Shown here: piece after piece, positions 17,355-26,383 of the stretch | How positions within the stretch are numbered: the stretch's first letter is position 1 | How the letters are laid out: each line of letters starts with the position of its first letter | DNA from: Methylomonas sp. UP202 | GTDB lineage: Bacteria; Pseudomonadota; Gammaproteobacteria; Methylococcales; Methylomonadaceae | Assembly: GCF_029910655.1 (NCBI RefSeq) | Contig: NZ_CP123897.1 | Location: forward strand, 1,426,001-1,490,000 | Length of the DNA stretch: 64,000 nucleotides | Direction of reading: 5' to 3' | The notes under the pieces: generated by a model | Told to the model about the DNA's origin: nothing | What the model saw: the letters and a program-made list of their open reading frames with translations, nothing else | Databases searched by the model: none | Made by a program: the position numbers and the translations under genes

Positions 17355-18149
17355 ATGAAATTTTTATCATTGCAACACGGCGCGGCCCTAATGGCGGTGG
17401 CACTAACTTTCGGTAACGGCGCCGCGCAAGCCGGCATCGCCTATAACACCAACGGTTGGGACAGCGGCGATTTTCCCGGTGCGTCCGGATTCGTGCCCGG
17501 CACCTGGACAGGCGGCGGCGCGCCGGCATACAGCGGTAAACTGAATGCGGTTTGGTACGCGGACTTGGCGGCCGGCACCAGCGAAACGGTTTCCAGTGCA
17601 AACGGCGTCGCGGCCGGCGCCGATCCGTTATACGAATTGGCGGTCGGGCCGATGGGCTGGCAGCGTAACCCGGCGGCGACTTATCCGCATCAAGGCATGG
17701 GCCACGGTTCGGATATAGGCCTGATTACATTGGATACCACAACCGATCTGACCATCACCGTAGCCGCCGATTCCGATACGCCGTTGGACCCCACCACGGT
17801 CGTTAAACCTGGCTTCTCATTGTTTCAAGGTTGGGACACCGGGACCACCGCCAATCAAGTTCAAGCCTATTACAACAACCTCAACAATCCGCTCGGTAGC
17901 GTGGGCCTGACGTATTTGAACGGCGCGGGCGCCGCTACCGGCCTCACCTCGATCAGTCTGGTGTTCAACCATCTGGCGGCCGGCAACTATACGTTGATCC
18001 TCGGCGGCAACGCCGGCGGCGGCCACGGCGCTTACAGCGTCGCCTTCTTCGCCGCGCCGGTACCGGTGCCGGGCGCGGTGTGGCTGTTCGGCGGCGCCTT
18101 GGCGGGTTTGGTTGGCGTTGGCCGCCGTAACGGGAATCTCGAAGCATAG
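17355..18149 (+). CDS. exported PEP-CTERM-like protein, hypothetical
   Basis: A 264-residue exported protein. The signal peptide is residues 1-26 (ending AAQAG). The body contains TNGWDSGDFPG, MGWQRNPAATYPHQGMGHG with several His and Met residues, and a late beta-rich HLAAGNYTLILGGNAGGGHGAY segment resembling the C-terminal sandwich domains of other PEP-CTERM proteins. The C-terminus VPVPGAVWLFGGALAGLVG with RRN is the sorting signal. The His/Met-rich patch could bind metal, but this is only suggestive. I recognise no family beyond the sorting class. Confidence 0.8.
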   Translation: MKFLSLQHGAALMAVALTFGNGAAQAGIAYNTNGWDSGDFPGASGFVPGTWTGGGAPAYSGKLNAVWYADLAAGTSETVSSANGVAAGADPLYELAVGPMGWQRNPAATYPHQGMGHGSDIGLITLDTTTDLTITVAADSDTPLDPTTVVKPGFSLFQGWDTGTTANQVQAYYNNLNNPLGSVGLTYLNGAGAATGLTSISLVFNHLAAGNYTLILGGNAGGGHGAYSVAFFAAPVPVPGAVWLFGGALAGLVGVGRRNGNLEA

Positions 18150-18174
18150 GTGCGATTTACCCAAGAGCATAAAA

Positions 18175-18240
18175 GCGCAGCGTAATCGCACGCATGTCAG
18201 ATCTTCGTTCCTCCGATTACGCTGCGCCAATCGGAGGAAC
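18175..18240. repeat. two overlapping, mutually exclusive hairpins
   Basis: Arms 18175-18188 and 18214-18227 are a perfect 14-base inverted repeat (GCGCAGCGTAATCG / CGATTACGCTGCGC). Arms 18207-18218 and 18229-18240 are a perfect 12-base inverted repeat (GTTCCTCCGATT / AATCGGAGGAAC). They share bases 18214-18218, so an RNA could form only one at a time. It lies just downstream of the gene at 17355. Confidence 0.75.
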
Positions 18241-18272
18241 GCGGACTTAAACCGGGACAGTTTGAGGTTAAG

Positions 18273-18305
18273 CCGTTCGCCCTAAGTTTGTCGAAGGGCG
18301 AACGG
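18273..18305. repeat. CCGTTCGCCCT/AGGGCGAACGG palindromic repeat
   Basis: Eleven-base perfect arms around an 11-base centre. It is a copy of a dispersed repeat that also appears at about 19246-19273 and 29668-29720, where it has become part of coding sequence. Confidence 0.8.
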
Positions 18306-18427
18306 TTGCCCGGTAGGTTAGACACATGCTGCTCGTGCGCTGGTGGGTTTGATGGTTAATGGTGGGCAACATTGCCCGCTCTACACCTTGGGCATTTTTA
18401 GGCAATTACATGAATAGAGGAGGCAAC

Positions 18428-19315
18428 ATGCAATGTCATTCAACCCGAAGGCGGGCGCCGCCCGGTTTGGCGTTCGCGGTTTTGGGTTTCGCGCTGGCCG
18501 GCTTGCCGGTGGCCGGTGTCGGGGCCGCCACCATCACGCTGGGGGCGGGCAAGGTCTCGACGATTTTCGAAAATCAGCCGACCCACAGTATCGGCAAGGG
18601 CCCGGCCGTGTTTATCGGCGGCGATGCCGACGGCTCGCCGCGGCGCGGTTTGATCGATTTCAATATCGCCGCCAATCTGCCGGCGACGGCGGTCATCACC
18701 GGTGTGGAGTTGACCTTGTATCTGGCCGATGTGGCCGGTGCCGGCGGGAGTGAAGATGCCACGCCGCGCACTATCGAACTGCATCGGTTGACCGGCAATT
18801 GGGCTCACGGTCCCACCGCTTTGGGCGTTACCCAAATCGAGGGCACCGACCAAGGGTTTCCGGCGATTCCTCCCAGCCCGACCTGGCTGGACCGCCGCTA
18901 TTTACAAAACCAGCCTTGGGCCACGCCGGGCGGCGATTTCCAGCCATTGACCAGCGCCAGCACCTTGGTCGGCCAGGCTATCGGCGCGGCCTATACCTGG
19001 GCTTCCACGCCGGAGCTGGTCGCCGATGTGCAGGCCATGCTGAACGCGCCGTCCACCAATAACGGTTGGGTATTGCTGAATGCCGAGGAATGGAGTCCGG
19101 ACACCTACCGGGTGTTTTACTCGCAAGCCTGGGACGACACCGCGCTACGCCCGCGGCTAAAAATCAGCTACGAGCTGGCGGCCGTGCCGCTGCCGGCGGC
19201 AGTCTGGCTGTTCGGCGTCGGCTTGTTGGGCTTGGTCGGCACCCTGCGCCCTTCGACTAGCTCAGGGCGAACGGTATTTAAAGGCCGAGTTAATAACTCG
19301 GAGGTGAAGTCATGA
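18428..19315 (+). CDS. exported DNRLRE-type PEP-CTERM-like protein A
   Basis: A 295-residue protein starting at the ATG at 18428 with AGGAGG six bases upstream. A signal peptide (about 1-37) precedes a domain beginning ATITLGAGKVSTIFENQ and including RRGLIDFNIAANLPATAVITGVELTLYL, the pattern of DNRLRE-type extracellular beta domains. The sorting helix VPLPAAVWLFGVGLLGLVG follows. Instead of ending after the basic tail, the frame continues through a CCCTTCGACTAGCTCAGGG dispersed repeat, adding a tail that contains PSTSSGRTV. The stop overlaps the next ATG (ATGA), so translation of the paralogue at 19312 is probably coupled. Confidence 0.85.
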   Translation: MQCHSTRRRAPPGLAFAVLGFALAGLPVAGVGAATITLGAGKVSTIFENQPTHSIGKGPAVFIGGDADGSPRRGLIDFNIAANLPATAVITGVELTLYLADVAGAGGSEDATPRTIELHRLTGNWAHGPTALGVTQIEGTDQGFPAIPPSPTWLDRRYLQNQPWATPGGDFQPLTSASTLVGQAIGAAYTWASTPELVADVQAMLNAPSTNNGWVLLNAEEWSPDTYRVFYSQAWDDTALRPRLKISYELAAVPLPAAVWLFGVGLLGLVGTLRPSTSSGRTVFKGRVNNSEVKS

Positions 19316-20337
19316 AGCTGCTGACACAGTTTTCCCGAACCGCGCTGGTTTGCCTGCTGCTAGCCGATTCGGCGGCGGTATCGGCGGCGGTCGTTACCCT
19401 GACGCCCAGCAAGGATGCGACGATTTTTGGTACCAGCATCAATCAAGGCCTGCCCAATTCGTCCGGCCAGGATTTGTTCAATCACAGCAATGGCGCTGGA
19501 CCCGGCATGTTTGCCGGCGGTAACGGCCAATTCGCGCCGCATCGCGGGTTGATTGCCTTCGATATCGCGTCGCAAATACCGGCGGGCTCGGTGATTACCG
19601 GCGTGCAGTTGACGATGTACATCGGCATCGTCGCCGGATCGGGCGGTGCGGCCGGACTCGGCGACCAAACGCCGCGAACCATGGATTTGTTTCGCCTGAC
19701 CCGCGATTGGGGCGAAGGCATTACCGGCGGCAACGCCACACAGATCGGCGGCACCGGCCAAGGCTTCCCGGCCAATCCCGGCGACGCCACCTGGAACGAC
19801 GCGGCCTACCGGCAGACGCCGTGGACCACGCCCGGCGGCGATTACGTCAGCCAAGCCAGCGCCACGCTGGCGGTCGGCAGCGTCTTCGGGTCGGCGCAAA
19901 CCTGGACGACTACACCAACCTTTGTCCAGGACGTACAAGCCTGGCTGGACGATCCATCGAGCAATTTCGGTTGGATATTGATCAACCGCGACGAAGATCT
20001 CAAGCAAACCCATCGTGCCTTTTATACCAGCGAATGGACCGATCCGGCGCTGCGTCCGCAATTGCAGGTTAGCTATCAACCGGCGCCGGTTCCGGTGCCA
20101 GCCGCCGTCTGGTTGTTTGGTACCGGCATCACCGGTTTGTTGGGCCTGACTCGGCGTAAAGCCTACGGCGCAGGCAAACCGTCGGCTTTTATTTTTTTAA
20201 TCGTTCAACTCAAAAAGGAAACAAACCATGAAAAAGCAGACAGTTTTAACGTTGACGGCGGCAATGCTGGTGTGGGGCCAAGGCGCTTGGGCGGCGATAT
20301 TAACAGGGGGTACCGGCACGTTTACCGTTGCCAATGA
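19312..20337 (+). CDS. exported DNRLRE-type PEP-CTERM-like protein B, with lost native stop
   Basis: Paralogue of the preceding gene (shared pattern: TPRT-DL-RLT--W--G, RRGLI-FDIA, a VQAWLDDPSSN-GW segment). Signal peptide about 1-26. The sorting segment VPVPAAVWLFGTGITGLLGLTRRK ends near base 20160, where such proteins normally stop. Here the frame runs on through an intrinsic-terminator-like hairpin at 20158-20198 and 110 bases into the next gene before stopping at 20337. A TAA lies one frame away exactly at the expected end, so a single-base indel, real or a sequencing error, could explain the 60-residue tail. GGAGGTGA precedes the ATG. Confidence 0.8.
   Translation: MKLLTQFSRTALVCLLLADSAAVSAAVVTLTPSKDATIFGTSINQGLPNSSGQDLFNHSNGAGPGMFAGGNGQFAPHRGLIAFDIASQIPAGSVITGVQLTMYIGIVAGSGGAAGLGDQTPRTMDLFRLTRDWGEGITGGNATQIGGTGQGFPANPGDATWNDAAYRQTPWTTPGGDYVSQASATLAVGSVFGSAQTWTTTPTFVQDVQAWLDDPSSNFGWILINRDEDLKQTHRAFYTSEWTDPALRPQLQVSYQPAPVPVPAAVWLFGTGITGLLGLTRRKAYGAGKPSAFIFLIVQLKKETNHEKADSFNVDGGNAGVGPRRLGGDINRGYRHVYRCQ
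20158..20198 (+). terminator. probable intrinsic terminator
   Basis: Arms 20158-20168 (AAAGCCTACGG) and 20179-20189 (CCGTCGGCTTT) pair with one mismatch, followed by a T-rich run to 20198. It falls inside the extended reading frame of the gene at 19312, which supports the idea that the original stop codon lay just before it. Confidence 0.7.
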
Positions 20338-21127
20338 CGCGGGCAGATTCTACAGCTCCAGCGTCGATAGCAGCGGCAACGCCCTTTTAAACAGCAACCC
20401 CGGTTACCGGGATTTTACCTACAACTTTACCTTGGGCGGCGGCGGTTTGAATCAACTCAAGATCAACTCGTCCGCCACTTCGGGCCAAGCGGGACAGCTC
20501 GCGGGCACCGCTACTTCGGGCATCTACGACGGTAATTTTTGGGTCACCACCAACGGTGGCAAGGGCGGCAATGACGACATGATTCTGGCCGTGGCGCTAA
20601 CGGGTCCGATTTCCAGCGATTTTGCGCTGACCATTCAGTCCAACGGTTATGTCGTCGCGCCAAACCAAACCACGAGACCGACGGTATCGGCCGGCAACTG
20701 GCAAACCAATGTCGTGAATGAAACCTTTTACGGATCGGACTTTATCTATGGTCCGATGACCAGTAGGCCCGCGTCGGTGTACCAGCCGCTCTATAACGGC
20801 CAAGATCCCGCTACCACGGGCGCGCTGATGTTCATCGATCTTGGCGTCGCCAACCGGGTCGGTAATCTGTCGGATCAAGTCGTTTTCAGCGTGACCGGCC
20901 TCTATGCCGAAAATGTGTTGGCGTTCAGCACGTATGCCTACGACCTTATCGGCGGCAACACGGTAGCCAATGCGATCGGCTGGACAACCCCCACCGCCTC
21001 AACCGGCTATACCGTCATAGGCGCCGGCGTCGCGCCCGTTCCGCTACCGGCGGCCGTTTGGTTATTCGGCGGCGCGGTGGCGGGCTTGGTCGGTTTTGGC
21101 CGCCGCAAGGGGCGTCCGACGGTTTGA
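20228..21127 (+). CDS. exported PEP-CTERM-like protein, hypothetical
   Basis: A 299-residue exported protein with AAGGAA upstream of the ATG. The signal peptide is residues 1-22 (ending GAWAA). The body is beta-rich with many Asn, Gly and Thr, and has the segments NPGYRDFTYNFTLGGGG and FYGSDFIYGPM. I recognise no named domain. The C-terminus VPLPAAVWLFGGAVAGLVG plus RRKGR is a textbook copy of the sorting signal used in this cluster. It lies 30 bases after a terminator-like hairpin and probably has its own promoter. Confidence 0.82.
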   Translation: MKKQTVLTLTAAMLVWGQGAWAAILTGGTGTFTVANDAGRFYSSSVDSSGNALLNSNPGYRDFTYNFTLGGGGLNQLKINSSATSGQAGQLAGTATSGIYDGNFWVTTNGGKGGNDDMILAVALTGPISSDFALTIQSNGYVVAPNQTTRPTVSAGNWQTNVVNETFYGSDFIYGPMTSRPASVYQPLYNGQDPATTGALMFIDLGVANRVGNLSDQVVFSVTGLYAENVLAFSTYAYDLIGGNTVANAIGWTTPTASTGYTVIGAGVAPVPLPAAVWLFGGAVAGLVGFGRRKGRPTV

Positions 21128-21132
21128 AGGTG

Positions 21133-21215
21133 GTTGTAGGATGCCGCCGAGCGCAGGCAAGGCGCATCGTTCGTGAGCGATGTGATTCCCCCGGTGCCGG
21201 CACATCCTACGAAAC
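21133..21215. repeat. imperfect inverted repeat, GTAGGATG/CATCCTAC ends
   Basis: GTAGGATG near 21136 and CATCCTAC near 21203 bracket GC-rich internal pairs (GCCGCCG / CCGGTGCCGGC). It looks like another dispersed hairpin repeat of the GTAGG class and lies in the spacer before CCP2. Confidence 0.55.
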
Positions 21216-21350
21216 TGCTCAGGCTGAGCGGTCATTGCGTACCCCACCGGGCTAAAAATTCCCTCGCCTTTATGCTCGGTGGGTCTAAGGGAAAAAGGTT
21301 TTTTTCAATGTTCAGAGATTCCCTTTAATAAATTAAATTTGGAATTGGCA

Positions 21351-23630
21351 ATGCGTAAACAGCATCAATGGTACCCGTTTATTTTGGCCGGTTTGTTGGC
21401 CGCGACCGCAAGGATGGCAACGGCGGACGGCCCGCTGCCGGTCTCGCTGCGCGGGGTGCCGACGCCACCGGTGCCCGGCCTGCTGGACGGCGCCAATCCG
21501 ATCGTGGTCGATCAAACTGCCGCGATCGCCTTGGGCAAGGCCTTGTTCTGGGACCAAAACCTCGGCTCCGACGGTCAGGCCTGCGCGTCTTGCCATTTCA
21601 GCGCCGGCGCTGACGGCCGGGTCAAGAACCAGATCAATCCGGGACAAAATTCGGCGCAACCGGCCGGGCAAACCTTCGACGCCTTGCCGTCCGGCGCCGG
21701 CGGTCCCAATCACACGCTGATGGCCGAGGACTTTCCGCTGCAACGCTTCGGCAATGTCACCGACAACAGCACGCTGATTTACAACACCGACGACGTGGCC
21801 GGCTCCGCAGGCAGCTTCGGCGGCGAGTTTCAAGGCACTTCGACCTTCATCGGTGCCAACGACCAATGCCGGCGCGGCGCCAACGAGGCGTTCAACGTCG
21901 GCCACATCGGTACCCGCAAGGTCACGCCGCGCAATGCGCCAACCGTGATTAACGCGGTGTTCAACCACCGCAACTTCTGGGACGGCCGCGCCAACAACAG
22001 CTTCAACGGCAGCAGTCCGTGGGGTCCGCGCGATCCGGACGCCGGGGTCTGGATCAAGCTCAACGCCAGGACCGTCGTCAAACAACGCTTGAATCTGATC
22101 AACTCGGCGCTGGCTTCGCAAGCGGTGGCGCCGCCGATTTTCAACGATGTGGAAATGGGCTGTCACGGCCGCACCTGGCCGGACATCGGCCGCAAATTGC
22201 TCAATCGCCAAGCGCTGCAAAGTCAGCCGGTAGATCCGCAAGACAGCGTGTTGGGCGGGTTAAGCAACAGCAGCGCCGGCAACTTGAAGCCGGGCTTGAA
22301 AACCACCTACAAAAACCTGGTCATCCAGGCTTTCAACTCCCAATATTGGGCTTACAGCGGTGTCGGCAAATTCGGCGCCCCGGCCAACGGCGGTGCGGCC
22401 TACAACCAGATGGAAGCCAACTTCGCGATGTTTTTCGGCCTGGCGATTCAATTGTACGAATCGACCTTGGTATCCGACCAATCGCCGTTCGATATGAGCC
22501 CGCTCGACGCCAATCTAGCGCCGACCTGGAGCAATATCAGCGCCGCCACGCCGGCCGAAACCACCGCCAAGATCGCTTCGCTAAAACACGGCTTCAACCT
22601 ATTCGTCAACAACCACTGCGGCCGCTGCCATATTGGCCCGACGATGAGTTTGGCGGCGGTGGCTACCAATGCCGCGCTGTTGACACCGACGTCGAGCGCC
22701 AGCTTCGGTCCGCCGGCCACGCCGATAGGTTATGGTCCGGATGCGTTCGGCCCGTTCGCGGCAGCCACCTTGTCCGGCGCCACCGCGTCGGCCAGTCCGA
22801 TCACCCGGGATCTAAACATTTTGATACAGCCCAGGTTGATGGACTTGGGCTTCGCCAATGTCGGCGCGACCAAGACTGATGCCGACCCCGGCCTGGCCGG
22901 CACCGATCCGTTTGGAAATCCCCTGTCTTACGCCGCGCAATACGTCGGCTATTTGCTCGCCGATACCGCGGCCGTCATCGATCTGCCCATCGAAAAAATC
23001 CGGGCCTGCGATTTTCTGGCTCCGCTGGCGATCAATCAAGCACTGGACGACCCCGGTTACTTTTCCCAAGGCGACGGCTTGCAGGCCGACGGCAGCCGGG
23101 AGGGCGTGCTGCGTAGCTTGGGTTGCGCCAATCCGGATACCGCATTCATTCCGACACCGGCAGCCGCGCGGGCCGCCGCGAACGGCGCCAAGATGTCCGT
23201 TGCCACCGCCGGCGCGTTTAAGGTGCCGACGCTACGCAACGTCGAATTGACCGGACCTTACATGCACAACGGCGGCATGGCCACCTTGGCGCAGGTGATC
23301 GAGTTTTACGCCCGGCACGGCAATTTCGCCAACGACGCGCAGAACTTCAACTTGGGGGCCAGCTCGCGCGGCTTGGCGTCCGTCCAGAACATCGCCGACC
23401 TGAGTAATTTCCTGAAAGCGCTGACCGACGAACGGGTGCGCTACCAAAAAGCCCCGTTCGACCATCCGCAATTAACCGTCGCCCACGGCCACGTCGGCAA
23501 CGATGTGCAAGTTGAAGCCGGCAATCCGCTGGGTGCCGATTTGGCCAAGGACGAAACGCTGACCTTACCGGCGGTCGGCGCCGACGGCGCGGCCGCGCCG
23601 ATTACCCCGTTTTTAGCGCCGTCGCCCTAA
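21351..23630 (+). CDS. large di-heme cytochrome c peroxidase (CCP2)
   Basis: A 759-residue paralogue of CCP1. I start it at the ATG at 21351, which begins a signal peptide (MRKQHQWYPFILAGLLAA); the frame is open 24 codons further upstream without a ribosome site. Heme sites are CASCH near residue 82 and CGRCH near 423. From 21441 to 22487 the DNA is almost identical to CCP1; the segment from there to about 23400, which includes the second heme, is clearly diverged; the final 230 bases are again nearly identical. The Arg in the second heme motif and the different loop sequence could change substrate or potential. It is followed 44 bases later by its own PEP-CTERM partner. Confidence 0.93.
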   Translation: MRKQHQWYPFILAGLLAATARMATADGPLPVSLRGVPTPPVPGLLDGANPIVVDQTAAIALGKALFWDQNLGSDGQACASCHFSAGADGRVKNQINPGQNSAQPAGQTFDALPSGAGGPNHTLMAEDFPLQRFGNVTDNSTLIYNTDDVAGSAGSFGGEFQGTSTFIGANDQCRRGANEAFNVGHIGTRKVTPRNAPTVINAVFNHRNFWDGRANNSFNGSSPWGPRDPDAGVWIKLNARTVVKQRLNLINSALASQAVAPPIFNDVEMGCHGRTWPDIGRKLLNRQALQSQPVDPQDSVLGGLSNSSAGNLKPGLKTTYKNLVIQAFNSQYWAYSGVGKFGAPANGGAAYNQMEANFAMFFGLAIQLYESTLVSDQSPFDMSPLDANLAPTWSNISAATPAETTAKIASLKHGFNLFVNNHCGRCHIGPTMSLAAVATNAALLTPTSSASFGPPATPIGYGPDAFGPFAAATLSGATASASPITRDLNILIQPRLMDLGFANVGATKTDADPGLAGTDPFGNPLSYAAQYVGYLLADTAAVIDLPIEKIRACDFLAPLAINQALDDPGYFSQGDGLQADGSREGVLRSLGCANPDTAFIPTPAAARAAANGAKMSVATAGAFKVPTLRNVELTGPYMHNGGMATLAQVIEFYARHGNFANDAQNFNLGASSRGLASVQNIADLSNFLKALTDERVRYQKAPFDHPQLTVAHGHVGNDVQVEAGNPLGADLAKDETLTLPAVGADGAAAPITPFLAPSP

Positions 23631-23674
23631 GGCTGGCCCGCGCGCGTATCGACTCCCAACATTCGGAAACCACT

Positions 23675-24436
23675 ATGAAAACAGCGTTTTTTAGACCGCT
23701 AAACCTAGGCCTCGCATTGGCGCTAAGCCTGTGCCGGCTAAATTCTGCCCACGCGTCCGCCAGCTACGACAGCATCGTCACGCTGAGTTACTCGATCGGC
23801 ATTTTAGACAGCACCAACCCCACGGCCGGCGACAGGACGGGCTTGTCCATCCTCGGAACCTATCAGCAACCTAACGACGAATTCAGCTTTTATGCCAACG
23901 CCACCGGCGACGGCACTTATCTGGCCAACAGCCCCAATCCGTCGGCAAGCGCCGTCGCCAGTCTATTCAACGGCTCGTTCGCGGTCAGCGGCAATGCCTA
24001 CGACGGTAGCGTCGATACCTGGCATACCGGACGGTTCGGTTTGGAGCTCAGCAATGCCGGACCTTATAGCTACGACTTGTCGATCACCCTGGATTACGCC
24101 TTGCGTGCCGCCGTCGACGGCGCGTTTGCGACCAGCGCGATCCTGTTCGACTACTGGGACGCCGCCGACCAGCTATCCGGCTCGGATTACAGCGCGGCGG
24201 CAAGCTTTGCCGGACAGCTACAGGATCAACAATCCGCCGCCGGCTCGGCTGTTTGGACATTCACGCTGGCACCGGGCGCAGCGATCGGCCTCTACGCCCA
24301 GGCCGGGATCGAATCCCACCTGACTTCCACGGCGCCGGTGCCGTTGCCGGCGGCCATCTGGTTGTTCGGCGGTACCTGCTTGGGTTGGGTTGGATTTAGC
24401 CGGGCTAGGGCGGCCTTTGCGACCGGCAAAGTCTAG
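23675..24436 (+). CDS. exported PEP-CTERM-like protein, partner of CCP2
   Basis: A 253-residue paralogue of the gene at 16180, in the same position after a peroxidase. The first 65 residues (signal peptide and SYDSIVTLSYSIGILDSTNP) are the same; the rest is only moderately similar, keeping FDYWD and GLYAQAGI(E/S)SHL. Sorting signal VPLPAAIWLFGGT then a weakly basic tail. The conserved pairing with two different peroxidases is the best evidence that the two proteins work together. No catalytic motif is visible. Confidence 0.8.
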   Translation: MKTAFFRPLNLGLALALSLCRLNSAHASASYDSIVTLSYSIGILDSTNPTAGDRTGLSILGTYQQPNDEFSFYANATGDGTYLANSPNPSASAVASLFNGSFAVSGNAYDGSVDTWHTGRFGLELSNAGPYSYDLSITLDYALRAAVDGAFATSAILFDYWDAADQLSGSDYSAAASFAGQLQDQQSAAGSAVWTFTLAPGAAIGLYAQAGIESHLTSTAPVPLPAAIWLFGGTCLGWVGFSRARAAFATGKV

Positions 24437-24502
24437 CCGCGCACAGCTTCAGGCTTTCGTTACACCGATTTTTTTAACGTTACCCAAAAAGGATGATTCA
24501 TC

Positions 24503-25096
24503 ATGAAAACTGTTAAACCCCGATCCAAAGCTTCGACCCTGGCGCTGGCCGCCGTTTTAGGCGCGGCCTCGTTCCCCGGCCAGGCCGCCATTGTCGAATA
24601 TCAATTGAATTTGACCGACAAACATAACGGCGCCATCGGTAGCGGCGCCTTTATCTGGAATAGCGACAGCGAAATCATGACCTCGCTGAATTGGACCATC
24701 AACGGCCATAGCGGCTCGGTGTTGGATAGCGCCCTGGCTTCCACATACCGCAGCTACGATCCGCTGGCCAACACCTACGGCGAATTGTTCTACCGCTATT
24801 TCACCGCCCCGCAAGCCTTCCTCGTCGCCGAACTTGGCCTGACCGGCCATAGCGTCGGCATGATGCCCTACAACGTGTCCAGCGATTTCTTCGGCTTCGT
24901 CGGTTTCGGCGCGGAAAAAACCAGCAGCGCCGGCACCTATCTGTTCTATGACAAAAATTGGAGCGTCAACACCGAGGGCTATCTGACCGCCACCGTGGTA
25001 CCGGTACCGGCGGCAGTTTGGTTGTTTGGTGGCGCTTTGACCGGCTGGCTTGGCTTTAGTCGGCGCAGGGCCGTGATTGCGACTAGCGAGGGCTAA
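24503..25096 (+). CDS. exported PEP-CTERM-like protein, hypothetical
   Basis: A 197-residue exported protein with AAGGATG eight bases before the ATG. The signal peptide is residues 1-29 (ending PGQAA). The body begins IVEYQLNLTDKHNGAIGSGAF and has GELFYRYFTAPQAF, a pattern often seen in short PEP-CTERM proteins without an assigned function. Sorting signal VPVPAAVWLFGGALTGWLG and SRRR. It follows the CCP2 partner by 66 bases and may belong to the same unit. Confidence 0.8.
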   Translation: MKTVKPRSKASTLALAAVLGAASFPGQAAIVEYQLNLTDKHNGAIGSGAFIWNSDSEIMTSLNWTINGHSGSVLDSALASTYRSYDPLANTYGELFYRYFTAPQAFLVAELGLTGHSVGMMPYNVSSDFFGFVGFGAEKTSSAGTYLFYDKNWSVNTEGYLTATVVPVPAAVWLFGGALTGWLGFSRRRAVIATSEG

Positions 25097-25290
25097 TCGC
25101 GCGCACGGAGGATAACCGTCTCGGCCAACGGTTGGGATAGCCAAGGTCAAGGGACGCCGCGGCCGTGCCGAGCACAAGGAAGACGCGGGGCGGGCGGCCA
25201 GGGTAGGCCGGCCAACCCGAATCCGCCGCCGCGCTCGAACGCGGCGCGATAGGCATTTAACCGATTCAACTTTTAATCCATAGGTCAATC

Positions 25291-26181
25291 ATGAACACAT
25301 TGCGATTCAAACAAGCCGAACTGGCGCTCGCCGTCGGCGCGGTGCTGATAGGGCACACCGGTCTGGCCGCCGCCAGCACCTTAAGCGTGGAAGCCACGGC
25401 CGACACCTTTTTGACCAACTACGCCTTACAAGCCGACTCCGACATGTCCAGCTACGGCGCGATGATGATTTCCTCGCCGCAAGCCGACTTGGTACAAGGC
25501 ATCTCCCAGGTCCGCACCATGGAAAATCTGGTGTCGTATAACAGCGCCTCCATCAAGTCCGGCTTCGACAGCCAATTCGGCGCCGGCAACTGGCACGTCA
25601 CCGACGTGCAACTGAAGTGGTACACCAACTTCGACGTGCAAGGCGTGCCGGCCAACAACAACCAATTCAACGTCCCGCACGCCGGTTACTTCGGCGTGTC
25701 CTATTTCAGTAACGACAGCTGGTTCAATCCCGCCACCGCCGGCCCTACCGGTTTGACCGTGAGCACGCCGAAAGTGACCTGGAATTCGGTGTACAACGGC
25801 GGCGCCTGGAGCAGTCTGTTCTCCGGCCAGCAAGCCTTGGGCACCTTTTACTATCCGACCGGTAATTCCAACGGCACCACCGACTGCGTTTCCCAACAAT
25901 GCGCGCCGCGCTATTGGGATCTCAGCCTGGATGCGACCATGGTTGCCGACATCATGGCCGGCGGCTATCTGTCCTTCCACGGTTACGCCGCCGACGATCA
26001 AGTGGTTTATTTGGTTAACCAGTTGACCAAGCCCGGTGCTCATCCGCAAATCTTCGTCAGCGCCGAAGCGGGTCCGGCCGCCGTGCCGCTACCCGGCGCG
26101 GCATGGTTGTTCATCGGGCCGGCGTTATCGTTCCTGGGTCTGGCCAAACGTAAGCACGCCGCCGGCTCGGTTCGAGCTTAG
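25291..26181 (+). CDS. exported PEP-CTERM-like protein, Trp-rich family copy 1
   Basis: First of three paralogues (the others are at 28732 and 29781). A signal peptide (1-29) precedes TLSVEATADTFL, which resembles DNRLRE-type domains. Features shared by all three are NWHVTDV-(L/V)KWY, a WNSV or WDSV segment, and a CxxxxCAPR(Y/F)WDL motif with two conserved Cys that may form a disulfide. Sorting signal VPLPGAAWLFIGPALSFLG with KRK. The conserved Trp and Tyr residues in exposed-looking contexts would be candidates for oxidative modification by the neighbouring peroxidases; that is inference only. Confidence 0.82.
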   Translation: MNTLRFKQAELALAVGAVLIGHTGLAAASTLSVEATADTFLTNYALQADSDMSSYGAMMISSPQADLVQGISQVRTMENLVSYNSASIKSGFDSQFGAGNWHVTDVQLKWYTNFDVQGVPANNNQFNVPHAGYFGVSYFSNDSWFNPATAGPTGLTVSTPKVTWNSVYNGGAWSSLFSGQQALGTFYYPTGNSNGTTDCVSQQCAPRYWDLSLDATMVADIMAGGYLSFHGYAADDQVVYLVNQLTKPGAHPQIFVSAEAGPAAVPLPGAAWLFIGPALSFLGLAKRKHAAGSVRA

Positions 26182-26383
26182 CGCCGTCCGACCTCCCAGC
26201 CGCCGCCATGCGCACCGTTCCGGTAACGACCCAACGCTCGAGCCGCGCCAAAACCGCCCGCCGGCGGTTTTGTTCGCGGCACCGCGCGGCGGTCCTAGCC
26301 ATCGGCGGCTCGATTTTCTCCAACCTACGGCAGCGCTTGCCGCAAGCGCTGCCGAGCTATCCCGGCCTTGAGGAGCGGCGACC

